Under the pieces are notes generated by a model, which was given only the letters and a program-made list of their open reading frames with translations, was not told the DNA's origin and searched no databases. Below, in pieces: positions 35,832 to 46,095 of a stretch of 64,000 bases of DNA (within the stretch, counting starts at the first letter, position 1; each line of letters starts with the position of its first letter). The stretch covers positions 1,736,001 to 1,800,000 of the forward strand of contig NZ_CP051299.1 in assembly GCF_012530535.1 (NCBI RefSeq), read 5' to 3'. Position numbers and translations under genes: made by a program. Origin of the DNA: Microcella flavibacter (GTDB lineage: Bacteria > Actinomycetota > Actinomycetes > Actinomycetales > Microbacteriaceae).

Positions 35832-36625
35832 GCATCCTGCCCCTCGCCCGCCGCGATCTCGTCGAGGGCCGCCGCGGCCTGCTCGGCTGGGCGCTCGGCC
35901 TCACCGCCGTGACCTCGCTCTACCTGCCGCTCTACCCGTCGATCGGCGGCAACCCCGAGTTCGCCGCCGTCATCGAGGGGCTGCCGCCCGAGCTCGTGCA
36001 GACGCTCAACTACGACGACATCCTCTCCGGCGCCGGCTACACCCAGGGCACGGTCTACGGGCTGCTGGGGTTCCTGCTGCTCGTCATCGCCGCGACCGCC
36101 TGGGGCTCGGCCGCCATCGCGGGCGACGAGGAGCGCGGCGGGCTCGAGCTCGTGCTCGCGCACGGCGTGAGCCGCGAGCGCGTGCTGCTCGAGCGCGGGC
36201 TCGTCGTGCTGCTGAAGCTCGTGCTGCTCGTGGCGCTCGTCACGGCGCTCGTCGCCGTGTACTCGAGCGCGTTCGACCTCGGGGTCGCGGTGGAGGGGCT
36301 CGTCGGCGGCGGACTCGCGCTGCTGCTGCTCAGCGCCCTCAGCGGGGCGGCGGCGCTCGGCGTCGGGGCGGCGACCGGGCGGCGGATGCTCGCCATCGCG
36401 GGCGGCGCGGGGGTCGCCGTCGTCGGCTACGCGCTCAACGCGCTCGGCAATCAGAGCGCCGACCTGGAGTGGGTCGGCGCGCTCTCCCCCTACTCCTGGG
36501 CCTTCGGCGAGGAGCCGTTGCGGAACGGCGTCGACGCGGGCGGGCTCGCGCTGCTGCTCGCGCTCTCCGTACTCGCGGTCGTGATCGGGATGCTCGCGCT
36601 GCGCCGCCGCGACATCGGCCGCTGA
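35828..36625 (+). CDS. ABC-2 type transporter permease
   Basis: A 265-residue membrane protein with six predicted segments. Features of ABC-2 exporters are the N-terminal LARRDLVEGRRGLLGWALGL, an extracellular loop with PPELVQTLNYDDILSG, and the cytoplasmic AIAGDEERGGLELVLAHGVSRERVLLER coupling element. It starts with a GTG overlapping the ATPase stop. It pairs with the preceding ATPase; two copies of each would form the exporter. Confidence 0.9.
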   Translation: MSILPLARRDLVEGRRGLLGWALGLTAVTSLYLPLYPSIGGNPEFAAVIEGLPPELVQTLNYDDILSGAGYTQGTVYGLLGFLLLVIAATAWGSAAIAGDEERGGLELVLAHGVSRERVLLERGLVVLLKLVLLVALVTALVAVYSSAFDLGVAVEGLVGGGLALLLLSALSGAAALGVGAATGRRMLAIAGGAGVAVVGYALNALGNQSADLEWVGALSPYSWAFGEEPLRNGVDAGGLALLLALSVLAVVIGMLALRRRDIGR

Positions 36626-36675
36626 GCGGGCGGTCGCGCCGGGACCGGACGCGGGCGCGGGCGCGGGCGCGAACG

Positions 36676-36714
36676 ACGGATGCCCGCCCCGAACGAGTCG
36701 GGACGGGCATCCGT
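36676..36714. terminator. bidirectional terminator between the ABC operon and pnp
   Basis: ACGGATGCCCG pairs with CGGGCATCCGT, and inside it CCCGA with TCGGG, around a 5-nt loop. It lies between the permease stop (36625) and the pnp stop (36740), serving both converging units. Confidence 0.8.
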
Positions 36715-36739
36715 TCGCGCGATGCGCGGGAGCGGGAGG

Positions 36740-39019
<2,280 letters not shown>

Positions 39020-39276
39020 TGAGGTCTGTCTCCTTACACGTCTGCGCGCCGGGCATCCCGTATGGATGCGCGGCGCAACGCGCGGAGCAGGAGCGGGCAG
39101 GAAGGGACGCGGCGTTCTATGCCGCCGGGTCTGCTCTGGCCAACAGTAGACATCCACCGTTCCGCTCGCGCTCGTGCGCTGCGTGACGGGAGATCACCAC
39201 CGGTGACCAGCTTCGCGCCGGCCTGCTCCATGCGGTTTTCATTTGATGGCGCGAGGTCGCGCCGGGGTTCAGGGTA
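39020..39276 (-). promoter_or_regulatory. pnp leader with two candidate promoters
   Basis: The gap from pnp to the next gene is 361 bp. A proximal promoter has -35 TTGGCC (39138–39143) and -10 TAGAAC (39114–39119), 18 bp apart. A distal extended -10 TGATACCCT ends at 39271. The leader from the distal site has small hairpins (GTGA with TCAC; GCGC-ACGA-GCGC; GGCGCGA with TCGCGCC at 39248–39263). An Actino-pnp RNA element is known upstream of pnp in Actinobacteria; a match here is plausible but not tested. Nothing else is seen in 39277–39380. Confidence 0.4.
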
Positions 39277-39380
39277 TCAGCACGGCGTGTCGCGGCCTAG
39301 GGGCGGCGCGGCGGCGCGTCGGGTGAACACCGGGCGACGCGGGGATGGACGCGGCGGGCGGGCGGCGCGGGATGCCCGGC

Positions 39381-39875
39381 TCAGGCCCCGTGCTGCACGC
39401 TCGGCGGATCGCCCGGGATGTCGATGACGGGCACGCCGAGGCGCGCGGCGAAGGCCTCGATGCGCACGGGGTCGAGCTCGTCCCCGATGGGCGTCGCGAT
39501 GCGCCCGTTCTCGATGACCCAGTGCTCGGGCCGGGGGCGGCGCTCGTGCAGCCACCGCCCGATGACGAGGTTCGCGCCGAGCGGGTGCACCGCGACGGCG
39601 AAGGGCGCGCGCACGACGAGCGCCTCGCCGTCGAAGCGAAGACTCGTGCGCCACCGGGTCGTGATCTGCATCATCGAGGCCGCGAGCAGACCGAATCCGC
39701 CGAGACTGCCGATGACGGCGAGCGCCGTCGGGATGCCCGGCGGCGCGATCTCGGTCAGCAGAGCCGCGCAGTCCGCCACCATGACGATGAACCCGACGAC
39801 GAGCCGGGGTCCCCAGCGCCCGGCGCCCGCACGGGTGACGAGCTGCGGCGGCGCGGCGTCGGGCGGGGCATCCAT
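39381..39875 (-). CDS. membrane protein of unknown function (PH-domain-like)
   Basis: A 164-residue protein with two membrane segments (about 27–45 and 50–68) followed by a soluble beta-rich region (TTRWRTSLRFDGEALVVRAPFA) that resembles bacterial PH domains. Pro-rich ends flank it. The ATG at 39875 is preferred because CAGAAT lies 7 nt upstream; an ATG at 39884 is the alternative. No function is known. Confidence 0.72.
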   Translation of the reverse strand: MDAPPDAAPPQLVTRAGAGRWGPRLVVGFIVMVADCAALLTEIAPPGIPTALAVIGSLGGFGLLAASMMQITTRWRTSLRFDGEALVVRAPFAVAVHPLGANLVIGRWLHERRPRPEHWVIENGRIATPIGDELDPVRIEAFAARLGVPVIDIPGDPPSVQHGA

Positions 39876-40067
39876 AGCGGTCATTCTGCGTCGGTCGGCC
39901 GCGACCCGGCTGACAGCCGGCGACCCGCGGACGAGAGAGGAGGACGACCCCGGGCGGAGCGGGAACCATGCGTGGAGCGCTCCGCCGGGGCCGCGACTGA
40001 CGAGTCCGCTTCGGGTTCGGACTCGTGCTGGTGCTTCGGAGCAGCGCGCGCCCCGGATTGCCCGCGG

Positions 40068-40505
40068 TCAGAAGTCGGCGACGGGCGCGTCGAGGCGGGT
40101 GAGCGGGCGCGGCTCGCGCTCGCGGGCGGCCTCGCCGCGCCGCGGCGCACCGGCGAGCAGCACCTCCCCGGGCGGGCAGAGCGCGGCGGCGCGGGCGCGG
40201 GTCGAGGGGTCGAGACCGGCGAGCGGATCCCACGGCCGCCCCTCGGCGGCGCGCTCGGCGAGTCGCGCGGGCGGCGCGGCGGCACCGGGGCCCGCGCCCG
40301 CGCGGCGCAGGCAGGGCAGCAGGCGCGTGAGCGCGTCATCCCGCCACCACGCCCGCTCGACGTCGTCGATGCCCCCGAGGGCGGGCACCGCGGGCAGGTG
40401 GCGCACGGCGCAGACGCGCACGGCGAGACCGAGTCGCTCGAACGCGGTCGCGGCGGCGACGGCGGCGGCCACGACGATCGAGGCGACGCGCGGCGCCGTT
40501 CTCAT
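40068..40505 (-). CDS. exported Cys-rich protein, third of a coupled paralog trio
   Basis: A 145-residue protein with a hydrophobic N terminus but no lipobox Cys. It shares with its two upstream neighbours the pattern V-C-x-V, then W and LPCL, then a short DP-rich loop and RAxAALCP. It lacks the N-terminal third of the others and the first of their four cysteines. ATG overlaps the preceding stop as ATGA. Function unknown; its truncated form suggests degeneration or a different location. Confidence 0.65.
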   Translation of the reverse strand: MRTAPRVASIVVAAAVAAATAFERLGLAVRVCAVRHLPAVPALGGIDDVERAWWRDDALTRLLPCLRRAGAGPGAAAPPARLAERAAEGRPWDPLAGLDPSTRARAAALCPPGEVLLAGAPRRGEAAREREPRPLTRLDAPVADF

Positions 40506-41128
40506 CGTCGACCCGCCGGCGGGATGCCCTCGAGCGCCTGCAGCGGATCGGGGCAGAGCGCCTCGGCGCGGGCGAGCGCGGCCGGGTCGCTGCGCACGCG
40601 CGCGAAGGGGTCGTCCACCGTGCCCGGCGGCACGCCCTGGCGCAGCAGGCACCGCGGCAGGTCGACCTCGACCGCGCGCTGCCGCCACGCGGTCTCGATC
40701 GGGCCCGGGGTGCCGCGCGCGATCGAGGGCGGCGGCAGGATGCTCTCGCACACGTAGATCGCCCGCTCGAGCACGCGCGTCTCCTCATCCGAGGTCGGTC
40801 GTCCGAGGGTGACCGATCCGGTCGCGCCGTCGGGCACCACCGGCACCGCGGTGCGCACCGAGAGGCAGGCGGCGTAGGCGCTCGGCCAGGAGGTCGCGTC
40901 GAGCCACTCCGGCGGGCCCGCATCCGGCACCTCGATGCCGGGCCAGCGGCCGCGCAGGTAGCCGGCGTGGGCCTCGAGCAGCACGGCGAGGCGCTCCTCG
41001 GCGCGCTCCGCCCGCTCGAGCGCGACGTCGTCGAGCCCGGGCGCGCTCTCCGCGGGCGCGGCGGCGCAGCCCGCGAGCAGCGCGGCAGCGGCGAGCACCG
41101 CCGCCGCGCGCGCGGGTCGCGGGGTCAT
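40502..41128 (-). CDS. lipoprotein of a coupled Cys-rich paralog trio (second)
   Basis: A 208-residue lipoprotein; signal peptide and lipobox LAGC (Cys21). The mature part starts with a helical region (ALERAERAEERLAVLLEAHAGYLRGRWPGIEVP), then holds four spaced cysteines in AACLSV, YVCESI, PRCLLR and EALCPDP. The same pattern occurs in the next gene upstream. No domain is recognised. It is joined to both neighbours by 4-nt ATGA overlaps, so the three products are probably made together at the cell surface. Confidence 0.75.
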   Translation of the reverse strand: MTPRPARAAAVLAAAALLAGCAAAPAESAPGLDDVALERAERAEERLAVLLEAHAGYLRGRWPGIEVPDAGPPEWLDATSWPSAYAACLSVRTAVPVVPDGATGSVTLGRPTSDEETRVLERAIYVCESILPPPSIARGTPGPIETAWRQRAVEVDLPRCLLRQGVPPGTVDDPFARVRSDPAALARAEALCPDPLQALEGIPPAGRR

Positions 41129-41817
41129 GGCGCCGCGTCGAGGACGGTCTCGGGGGCGGGGCAGCGGGCCTTCGCCGCCGAGCGCTCGAGGGGCGAGGGG
41201 CCGACGAAGCGGTACGGGTCGGGCGCGTCCTCGGTGCGCCAGGTCGCGGCGAACTCCGCCCGCTCGGGCGCGGGCGCCGCCCGGAAGCCGTTCGATCGCA
41301 GGCAGGGCGCGAGCACCTCCTGCCAGTAGTCGAGCGCCCACGGCGTCTCGACGTCGAGCAGCTCGGCCGCGTACCACTCGCGCACCGGGTGCTCGGCCTG
41401 GCAGCCGAAGGCGGCGACGTCGAGCTCGTAGAGGTCGCGGGTGCTCGCGACGTCGACGCGCCCGTAGTCGATGCGGTCGCCCTCGGGCGTCGGCCGGGCG
41501 CCGGGGAACCCGCGGTCGTCGAGGCAGCGCGAGACCTCCGCGGCCCAGTCCTCGGCCGCGACCCACTCGTACGACACCGTCTCGGGCACCGAGATCGGCC
41601 CCCACCGGTCGCGCAGGTAGATGCCGAAGCGCGCCGTCTCGTCCTCGTGCGCGGCGAGGGCCACCGCGTCGCGCTCGGCGTTGAGCTCGGCGAGCCGGGC
41701 GTCGGGCGCCGTCGCGGGCTGCGCGGCGCATCCGGCCATGACCGTCACCGCGACGGCGAGGGCGGCCGCGACCGCGCGCGCCGCCGCGACGGAGCGGGCG
41801 CGGCGACGGGCGGGCAT
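41125..41817 (-). CDS. lipoprotein of a coupled Cys-rich paralog trio (first)
   Basis: A 230-residue lipoprotein with a long basic signal peptide and lipobox MAGC (Cys30). The mature domain has YLRDRWGPISVPETVSYEW, aligned with YLRGRWPGIEVPDAGPPEW of its neighbour, and four cysteines (SRCLDD, FGCQAE, APCLRS, ARCPAP). Family and function are unknown. It is the first gene of the trio and overlaps the second as ATGA. Confidence 0.75.
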   Translation of the reverse strand: MPARRRARSVAAARAVAAALAVAVTVMAGCAAQPATAPDARLAELNAERDAVALAAHEDETARFGIYLRDRWGPISVPETVSYEWVAAEDWAAEVSRCLDDRGFPGARPTPEGDRIDYGRVDVASTRDLYELDVAAFGCQAEHPVREWYAAELLDVETPWALDYWQEVLAPCLRSNGFRAAPAPERAEFAATWRTEDAPDPYRFVGPSPLERSAAKARCPAPETVLDAAP

Positions 41818-41893
41818 GGGCCGAGGGTCGCACCGCTGCCGGGGGAATCGCTGGACGCGCGCGGGAGGCGGCGCCGATCGGGGGATGCCCCGC

Positions 41894-42484
41894 TCAGGCC
41901 GTGGCGAAGCCCGCGCCGAGGCGCCGCAGCGCGGCGTCGATCGCGTCACCGGGCTGCCCCTCGCCGTGGCGGGCCCACCACACCGCGGCGTTGTGCGCGC
42001 AGAGCACGACGGCGCCGCCGACGACAGCCGCGTCGAGCGAGTCGGGTGCGACGCCCTCGCGCTCGACGATCGCCTGGGCGATGATGCCGTCGACGCCGTG
42101 GAAGCGCTCGACGCCGTCGGCGAGGAGCGCCGGGTTGGCGCCGATGAGGCGCAGGCGCCGGCGCGCGAGATCCCAGTGCTCCTCGGGCACGGAGGAAGCC
42201 CGGGCGTACGCCTCACGCACGGCGTCCATGGCGGGCAGGGCGGGGTCGACGCTGTCGAGCTGCGCGCGGAGAGCATCCACGAAGCCGTCGGCGGAGGCCC
42301 AGACCAGCGAGCTCTTCGTCGGGAAGTGGCGGAAGACCGTGCGGCGGCTGTGGCCGGAGGCGCGCGCGACGTCGTCCATCGTGACGGCGTCGTAGCCGTG
42401 CTCGAGGAAGAGGTCGAGGGCCACCGCGCTGACCCGCGCGGTGTCGAGCTCCACGGGACGCCCGCGCCGTCGGGGTTCGGTCAT
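41894..42484 (-). CDS. TetR family transcriptional regulator
   Basis: A 196-residue regulator starting MTEPRRRGRPVELDTARVSA, a common TetR N terminus. The helix-turn-helix is MDDVARASGHSRRTVFRHFPTKSSLVWA (near 42–68). The C-terminal domain is of the MftR/AcrR-like C-terminal type (ARRRLRLIGANPALL). It lies 76 nt upstream of the lipoprotein trio in the same direction and might regulate it. TAGGGT is 6 nt before the ATG, so it is probably leaderless. Confidence 0.9.
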   Translation of the reverse strand: MTEPRRRGRPVELDTARVSAVALDLFLEHGYDAVTMDDVARASGHSRRTVFRHFPTKSSLVWASADGFVDALRAQLDSVDPALPAMDAVREAYARASSVPEEHWDLARRRLRLIGANPALLADGVERFHGVDGIIAQAIVEREGVAPDSLDAAVVGGAVVLCAHNAAVWWARHGEGQPGDAIDAALRRLGAGFATA

Positions 42485-42490
42485 GGCGTC

Positions 42491-42496
42491 ACCCTA
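42491..42496 (-). promoter_or_regulatory. leaderless -10 box of the TetR gene at 42484
   Basis: TAGGGT ends 6 nt before the ATG at 42484. Confidence 0.45.
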
Positions 42497-42584
42497 ACGG
42501 CGGCGCGGCGCGCAAGCGCTCTCGCAGTGCCAGAATTTCACAGCCCGCACTCAGCAGGCGGCGGCCGCTGCGGCGCGGCAACGA

Positions 42585-42620
42585 CGAAGGCCGCCTCCCG
42601 CAGTGCGGGGGCGGCCTTCG
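42585..42620 (-). terminator. terminator after rpsO
   Basis: CGAAGGCCGCC pairs with GGCGGCCTTCG and CCCGC with GCGGG around an AGT loop, with one bulged T. It begins 49 nt past the rpsO stop. Confidence 0.85.
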
Positions 42621-42669
42621 CGAACGTTCGAAGCGCGTGTCTCTCGACGCGGCGCCGGGCGGGCGACGA

Positions 42670-42939
42670 CTAGCGGCGCAGGCCCAGACGCTCGATCAGC
42701 GAGCGGTAGCGCGTGATGTCGATGTTCTGGAGGTACCCCAGAAGACGACGTCGCTGACCCACGAGCAGCAGGAGGCCACGACGCGAGTGGTGGTCGTGCT
42801 TGTGCTCCTTGAGGTGCTCGGTGAGGTCCTTGATGCGCTGCGTCAGCATCGCCACCTGGACCTCGGGGGATCCCGTGTCACCGGGGTGGGTCGCGTACTC
42901 GTCGATGATCGCCTTCTTGACGTCTGCTTCCAGTGCCAT
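42670..42939 (-). CDS. rpsO: 30S ribosomal protein S15
   Basis: An 89-residue primary 16S rRNA-binding protein of the 30S platform. The S15 signature [25 protein letters not shown] is intact (residues 46–72) and the length is standard. AGAGGGG precedes the ATG. In many bacteria pnp follows directly; here the strong terminator and 3.6 kb of other genes separate them. S15 represses its own translation in some bacteria through its leader; no such fold was verified here. Confidence 0.99.
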   Translation of the reverse strand: MALEADVKKAIIDEYATHPGDTGSPEVQVAMLTQRIKDLTEHLKEHKHDHHSRRGLLLLVGQRRRLLGYLQNIDITRYRSLIERLGLRR

Positions 42940-43126
42940 AGGTGATCCCCTCTCTGCTCGTTGCGCGGCGCCGGCTCCAGGGGTGGAGCGGCTCTCTTGA
43001 TCCGCGGCCGTTGGACGGCAACCTTCAGATACTACCAGCCGCGCGGACCCGGGGTGCCGGGGTCTCATCCGCGCGTGCCAGGATCGTGGCGGGCACGGTT
43101 CGCGCCCGTCACGAGAGGGGCCCGGG

Positions 43127-44305
43127 ATGCTGCTGCCGCTGATCCTCGACGTGCTCCTGCTGCTCGCCGTCGTCGCCGCCGTCGCCCGGGGCGCGAGCCA
43201 GGGGCTGCTGTCGACGGCCGGCTCCACCCTCGGCGCCGTCGCCGGAGCGATCGCCGCGCTCCTCCTCCTCCCCCTCGTCACCCAGTGGGTGCCGCAGGCC
43301 GAGTGGCGGACGCCCGCCGTGTTCCTCACGCTCATCATCCTCATCGGCGGCGGGCTGACCCTCGGCGAGCGCCTCGGCCACGCCGGCCGCCGTGCGGTGC
43401 CGAAGAAGGCGCGGCCGCTCGACCGCCTCGGCGGCGCCCTCGCGGGCGGCGTCGTGGCCCTGCTCGTCATGAGCCTCATCGGATCGACCGTCACGGCCCT
43501 CGGCATCCCGATCGCCTCGCCGACGACGGCGAGCTCGACGGTGCTGCGCACGATCGACCGGTTCACGCCCGTGCCCGTGGCCCGCGCGCTCGGGCAGGTG
43601 CGCGGTCTCGTGGTGGCGGAGGGCATCCCGCGCATCGCCGACGCCTTCGGGGGCGGCGCCCCTCCCCCGCCGCCCATCGTCGACGCGGCCACCCCCGCCC
43701 TGCAGTCCGCGGCGACCCGCGTCGGCCGCGTCACGGGCGCCGCCTACGCCTGCGGGCAGGTGCAGTCGGGCACCGCCTTCGTCATCGGCGAGGACCGCCT
43801 GCTGACCAACGCGCACGTCGTGCAGGGCGTCACCGAGCCGACCGTCGAGCTGCCCGGCATCGGCGGCCGCGCCGGCCGGGTCGTCTACTTCGACGCGCAG
43901 CAGGACGTCGCCGTCATCGCCGTCGACGGGCTCGGCATCGAGCCGCTCGGCCTCACCGCCACGCAGCCGGCGGGCACGGTCGGCGCCGTGCAGGGCTACC
44001 CCTTCGGCGGGCCCTTCGTGAGCGCCGGCGCCGAGGTCGTCGACGCGGGCACGATCCTCGCGGATGACATCACCGGATCCTCGCGCGCGCCGCGCGACAC
44101 CTACACGCTCGCCGCCGACGTGAACCCCGGCAACTCGGGCGGGCCCGTGCTCACCCTCGACGGCGCGGTCATGGGCATGGTCTTCGCCCGCAGCGAGAGC
44201 ACCGACGACGTGGGCTACGCGCACACGATGGCCGAGCTCGACCCCGTCATCGCGGGCGCCGGCGCGCTGAGCGCCCCCGTCGCGACGGGGAACTGCCAGC
44301 GCTGA
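43127..44305 (+). CDS. MarP-like membrane serine protease (CvpA plus trypsin domains)
   Basis: A 392-residue protein. An N-terminal CvpA-type region with four membrane segments (residues 1–125) is followed by a periplasmic chymotrypsin-like protease. The triad is His230 (TNAHVV), Asp260 (DVAVI) and Ser337 (GNSGGP). Cys209 and Cys390 are placed like the disulfide of M. tuberculosis MarP (Rv3671c), which protects cells from acid and oxidative stress. GGGGCCCGGG precedes the ATG. The family call is firm; the substrate here is unknown. Confidence 0.93.
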   Translation: MLLPLILDVLLLLAVVAAVARGASQGLLSTAGSTLGAVAGAIAALLLLPLVTQWVPQAEWRTPAVFLTLIILIGGGLTLGERLGHAGRRAVPKKARPLDRLGGALAGGVVALLVMSLIGSTVTALGIPIASPTTASSTVLRTIDRFTPVPVARALGQVRGLVVAEGIPRIADAFGGGAPPPPPIVDAATPALQSAATRVGRVTGAAYACGQVQSGTAFVIGEDRLLTNAHVVQGVTEPTVELPGIGGRAGRVVYFDAQQDVAVIAVDGLGIEPLGLTATQPAGTVGAVQGYPFGGPFVSAGAEVVDAGTILADDITGSSRAPRDTYTLAADVNPGNSGGPVLTLDGAVMGMVFARSESTDDVGYAHTMAELDPVIAGAGALSAPVATGNCQR

Positions 44306-44306
44306 G

Positions 44307-44318
44307 GCGGCCGGCCGC
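44307..44318. terminator. palindrome between convergent genes
   Basis: GCGGCCGGCCGC fills the 13-bp gap between the protease stop and the oxidoreductase stop, flanked by TGAG and CTCA that can extend the stem. It may terminate both transcripts. Confidence 0.35.
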
Positions 44319-45254
44319 TCAGCGGTCGGCGGTGAGCACGATCTTGCCGCGCACGTGCCCGGTCTCGAGGCGCTCGAAGGCGGCGCGGGCCTCGGCGAGG
44401 GGGAACTCCGCGGCGATCGGGATGCGCACGGTGCCGTCGGCGACGAGCCCGGCCAGGGCATCCAGCGTCTCCGGCCGCACCGCGCCGCGCCCGACCGCCT
44501 GGATGCCGAAGGGCGAGGGATCGGTCGCGTTGGTGTTGATGCGCTCCGCGGGCACGCCCCACGCGAGCGCCGCGCGGATGGTGTCGGGGCCGTGCAGGTC
44601 GAAGACGGCGGTGACGGGATGCTCGCGCAGAGCCCGCAGGCGCTCGAGCAGCCCGTCCCCGTAGAGCACGGGCTCGACGCCGATCGAGCGCAGCCACTCG
44701 TGGTTGCCCTCCCCCGCCGTGCCGATCACCTCGATGCCGCGCGCGACGGCGAGCTGGCAGAGGATGCCGCCCACCCCGCCCGCGGCGGCGCTGACGAGGA
44801 TGCTGTCGCCGGCCCGCAGGTGCTGCGACTCGAGGGCGTCCCAGGCCGTCTGGCCGGCGAGCGCGAGACCGCCCGCCACCGGCAGCGGCACCGCATCGGG
44901 CACGTCGGCGATCACGTCGGCGCAGACGAGGATGAGCTCGCTGAAGGCGCCCTGCGGGGTGGAGCCGAAGACGCGGTCGCCGACGGCGAACTCCTCCACC
45001 GCCTCGCCGACGGCGTCGACGACGCCCGCGAACTCGCGGCCGGCTGTGATCGGCAGCGGGAAGGTGTAGGAGGAGGTGCCGCGGCGGATCTTGTAATCGA
45101 CCGGGTTGAGGGCCGCGGCGCGCAGCCTCACGCGCACCTGCTCGGGGGCGGGCCGGCCGACCTCGCGCTCGACGATCTGCAGCACCTCGGGGCCGCCGAA
45201 GGCCTCGTAGACGACGGCGGCGGCGCGCTCGGGCTGCACGGCGGCGGCGCTCAC
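44319..45254 (-). CDS. NADP-dependent oxidoreductase (quinone-oxidoreductase type MDR)
   Basis: A 311-residue zinc-free medium-chain dehydrogenase. The N-terminal half has LRAAALNPVDYKIRRG and ITAGREFAGVVDAVG, and the Rossmann motif is ILVSAAAGGVGGILCQLA. Structural and catalytic zinc cysteines are missing, which fits the quinone oxidoreductase branch. Its GTG start overlaps the stop of the small membrane protein gene as GTGA. Substrate unknown. Confidence 0.9.
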   Translation of the reverse strand: MSAAAVQPERAAAVVYEAFGGPEVLQIVEREVGRPAPEQVRVRLRAAALNPVDYKIRRGTSSYTFPLPITAGREFAGVVDAVGEAVEEFAVGDRVFGSTPQGAFSELILVCADVIADVPDAVPLPVAGGLALAGQTAWDALESQHLRAGDSILVSAAAGGVGGILCQLAVARGIEVIGTAGEGNHEWLRSIGVEPVLYGDGLLERLRALREHPVTAVFDLHGPDTIRAALAWGVPAERINTNATDPSPFGIQAVGRGAVRPETLDALAGLVADGTVRIPIAAEFPLAEARAAFERLETGHVRGKIVLTADR

Positions 45255-45436
45255 GACGAGCGGCGGCGGCGCAGGAAGCCCCACGCCAGCCCGACGAGGA
45301 CGACGGCGAGCACCACGGCGAGCGCGAGCTTCACGAGGAGGAAGACCGCCTCGAGGACCAGCTCGATCACCGCCCATGCGATGAGGAAGGCGACGACGCC
45401 CAGCACGATCAGAAGGATTCGGGCGCCCCAGCTCAT
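45251..45436 (-). CDS. small hydrophobic membrane protein
   Basis: A 61-residue protein made almost entirely of two adjacent membrane helices (about 5–27 and 30–52) ending in a basic RRRRSS tail. CAGCCT lies 6 nt before the ATG. It is coupled to the downstream oxidoreductase gene by a 4-nt overlap. No family can be named. Confidence 0.65.
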   Translation of the reverse strand: MSWGARILLIVLGVVAFLIAWAVIELVLEAVFLLVKLALAVVLAVVLVGLAWGFLRRRRSS

Positions 45437-45558
45437 GACCCCAGGCTGTCACAGCACGGCGGGCCGCGCACCCCCGCTCGGGACCTTCGGCCCTGTCGCG
45501 CGCCGCCCGCGCAGGAGTTCACTGGGCTCGACCCGCCGACGTCGGGAGAGGAGCCGCG

Positions 45559-46023
45559 ATGACGCGCACGCAGGACGAGCACGATCTCGAGCCCGGCCGC
45601 GACGCGGGCCTGGGCGCCGGCCTCGACCCCGTCGAGTGCTGGCGGCTGCTGCGCGGCGCGCAGTGCGGACGCATCGCCGTCGCGGCGGGCGGATCCATCG
45701 ACATCGTGTGCGTCGACGTCGTCGTCGACGGCGCGGCCCTCGCCTTCCCCAGCGCCCCTGGCGCCGCCCCGCTCGAGCTCGCCCTCGACGACCGCATCGC
45801 GCTCGAGGCCGACGGCGACGACGCCCACGGGCACTGGAGCGTCGTCGCCACCGGCCGGGCCACGCCGCTCGAGCGCCGCAGCGACATCGAGCGCGTCGAG
45901 GCGCTGGGCGGGCGCCGCTGGCCCGCGGCACCGCCCCGGCGGTGGATGCGCATCGCCGTGGACGGGGTGCGCGGGCGCCGCGCGCCCTCCCCCGACCGAG
46001 CGACCGGCCTCCGGCAGGAGTAA
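45559..46023 (+). CDS. pyridoxamine 5'-phosphate oxidase family protein
   Basis: A 154-residue split-barrel protein of the flavin-nucleotide-binding PPOX class. DPVECWRLLRGAQCGRIAVAAGGSIDIVCVDVVVDG is the usual N-terminal pattern, and the VVATGRATPLE strand is conserved. The typical C-terminal GRR motif is replaced by a Pro/Arg-rich tail. The cofactor may be FMN or F420; sequence alone does not decide. GGAG precedes the ATG. Confidence 0.82.
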   Translation: MTRTQDEHDLEPGRDAGLGAGLDPVECWRLLRGAQCGRIAVAAGGSIDIVCVDVVVDGAALAFPSAPGAAPLELALDDRIALEADGDDAHGHWSVVATGRATPLERRSDIERVEALGGRRWPAAPPRRWMRIAVDGVRGRRAPSPDRATGLRQE

Positions 46024-46095
46024 CGTCGCGGCCCCGTGCCGCCGGCGCGGAGCATCCCATCGACGGCACCGCCGCCGGAAGAGAAGGAGAGCACC

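Noticed and set aside
36650-36672. GCGGGC repeats near the pnp terminator
   Set aside because: Short low-complexity GC run next to a hairpin; no repeat family or element borders.
42619-42637. CGAACGTTCG as an SOS box
   Set aside because: It lacks the 4-nt spacer of LexA sites and sits downstream of rpsO beside its terminator, not at a promoter.
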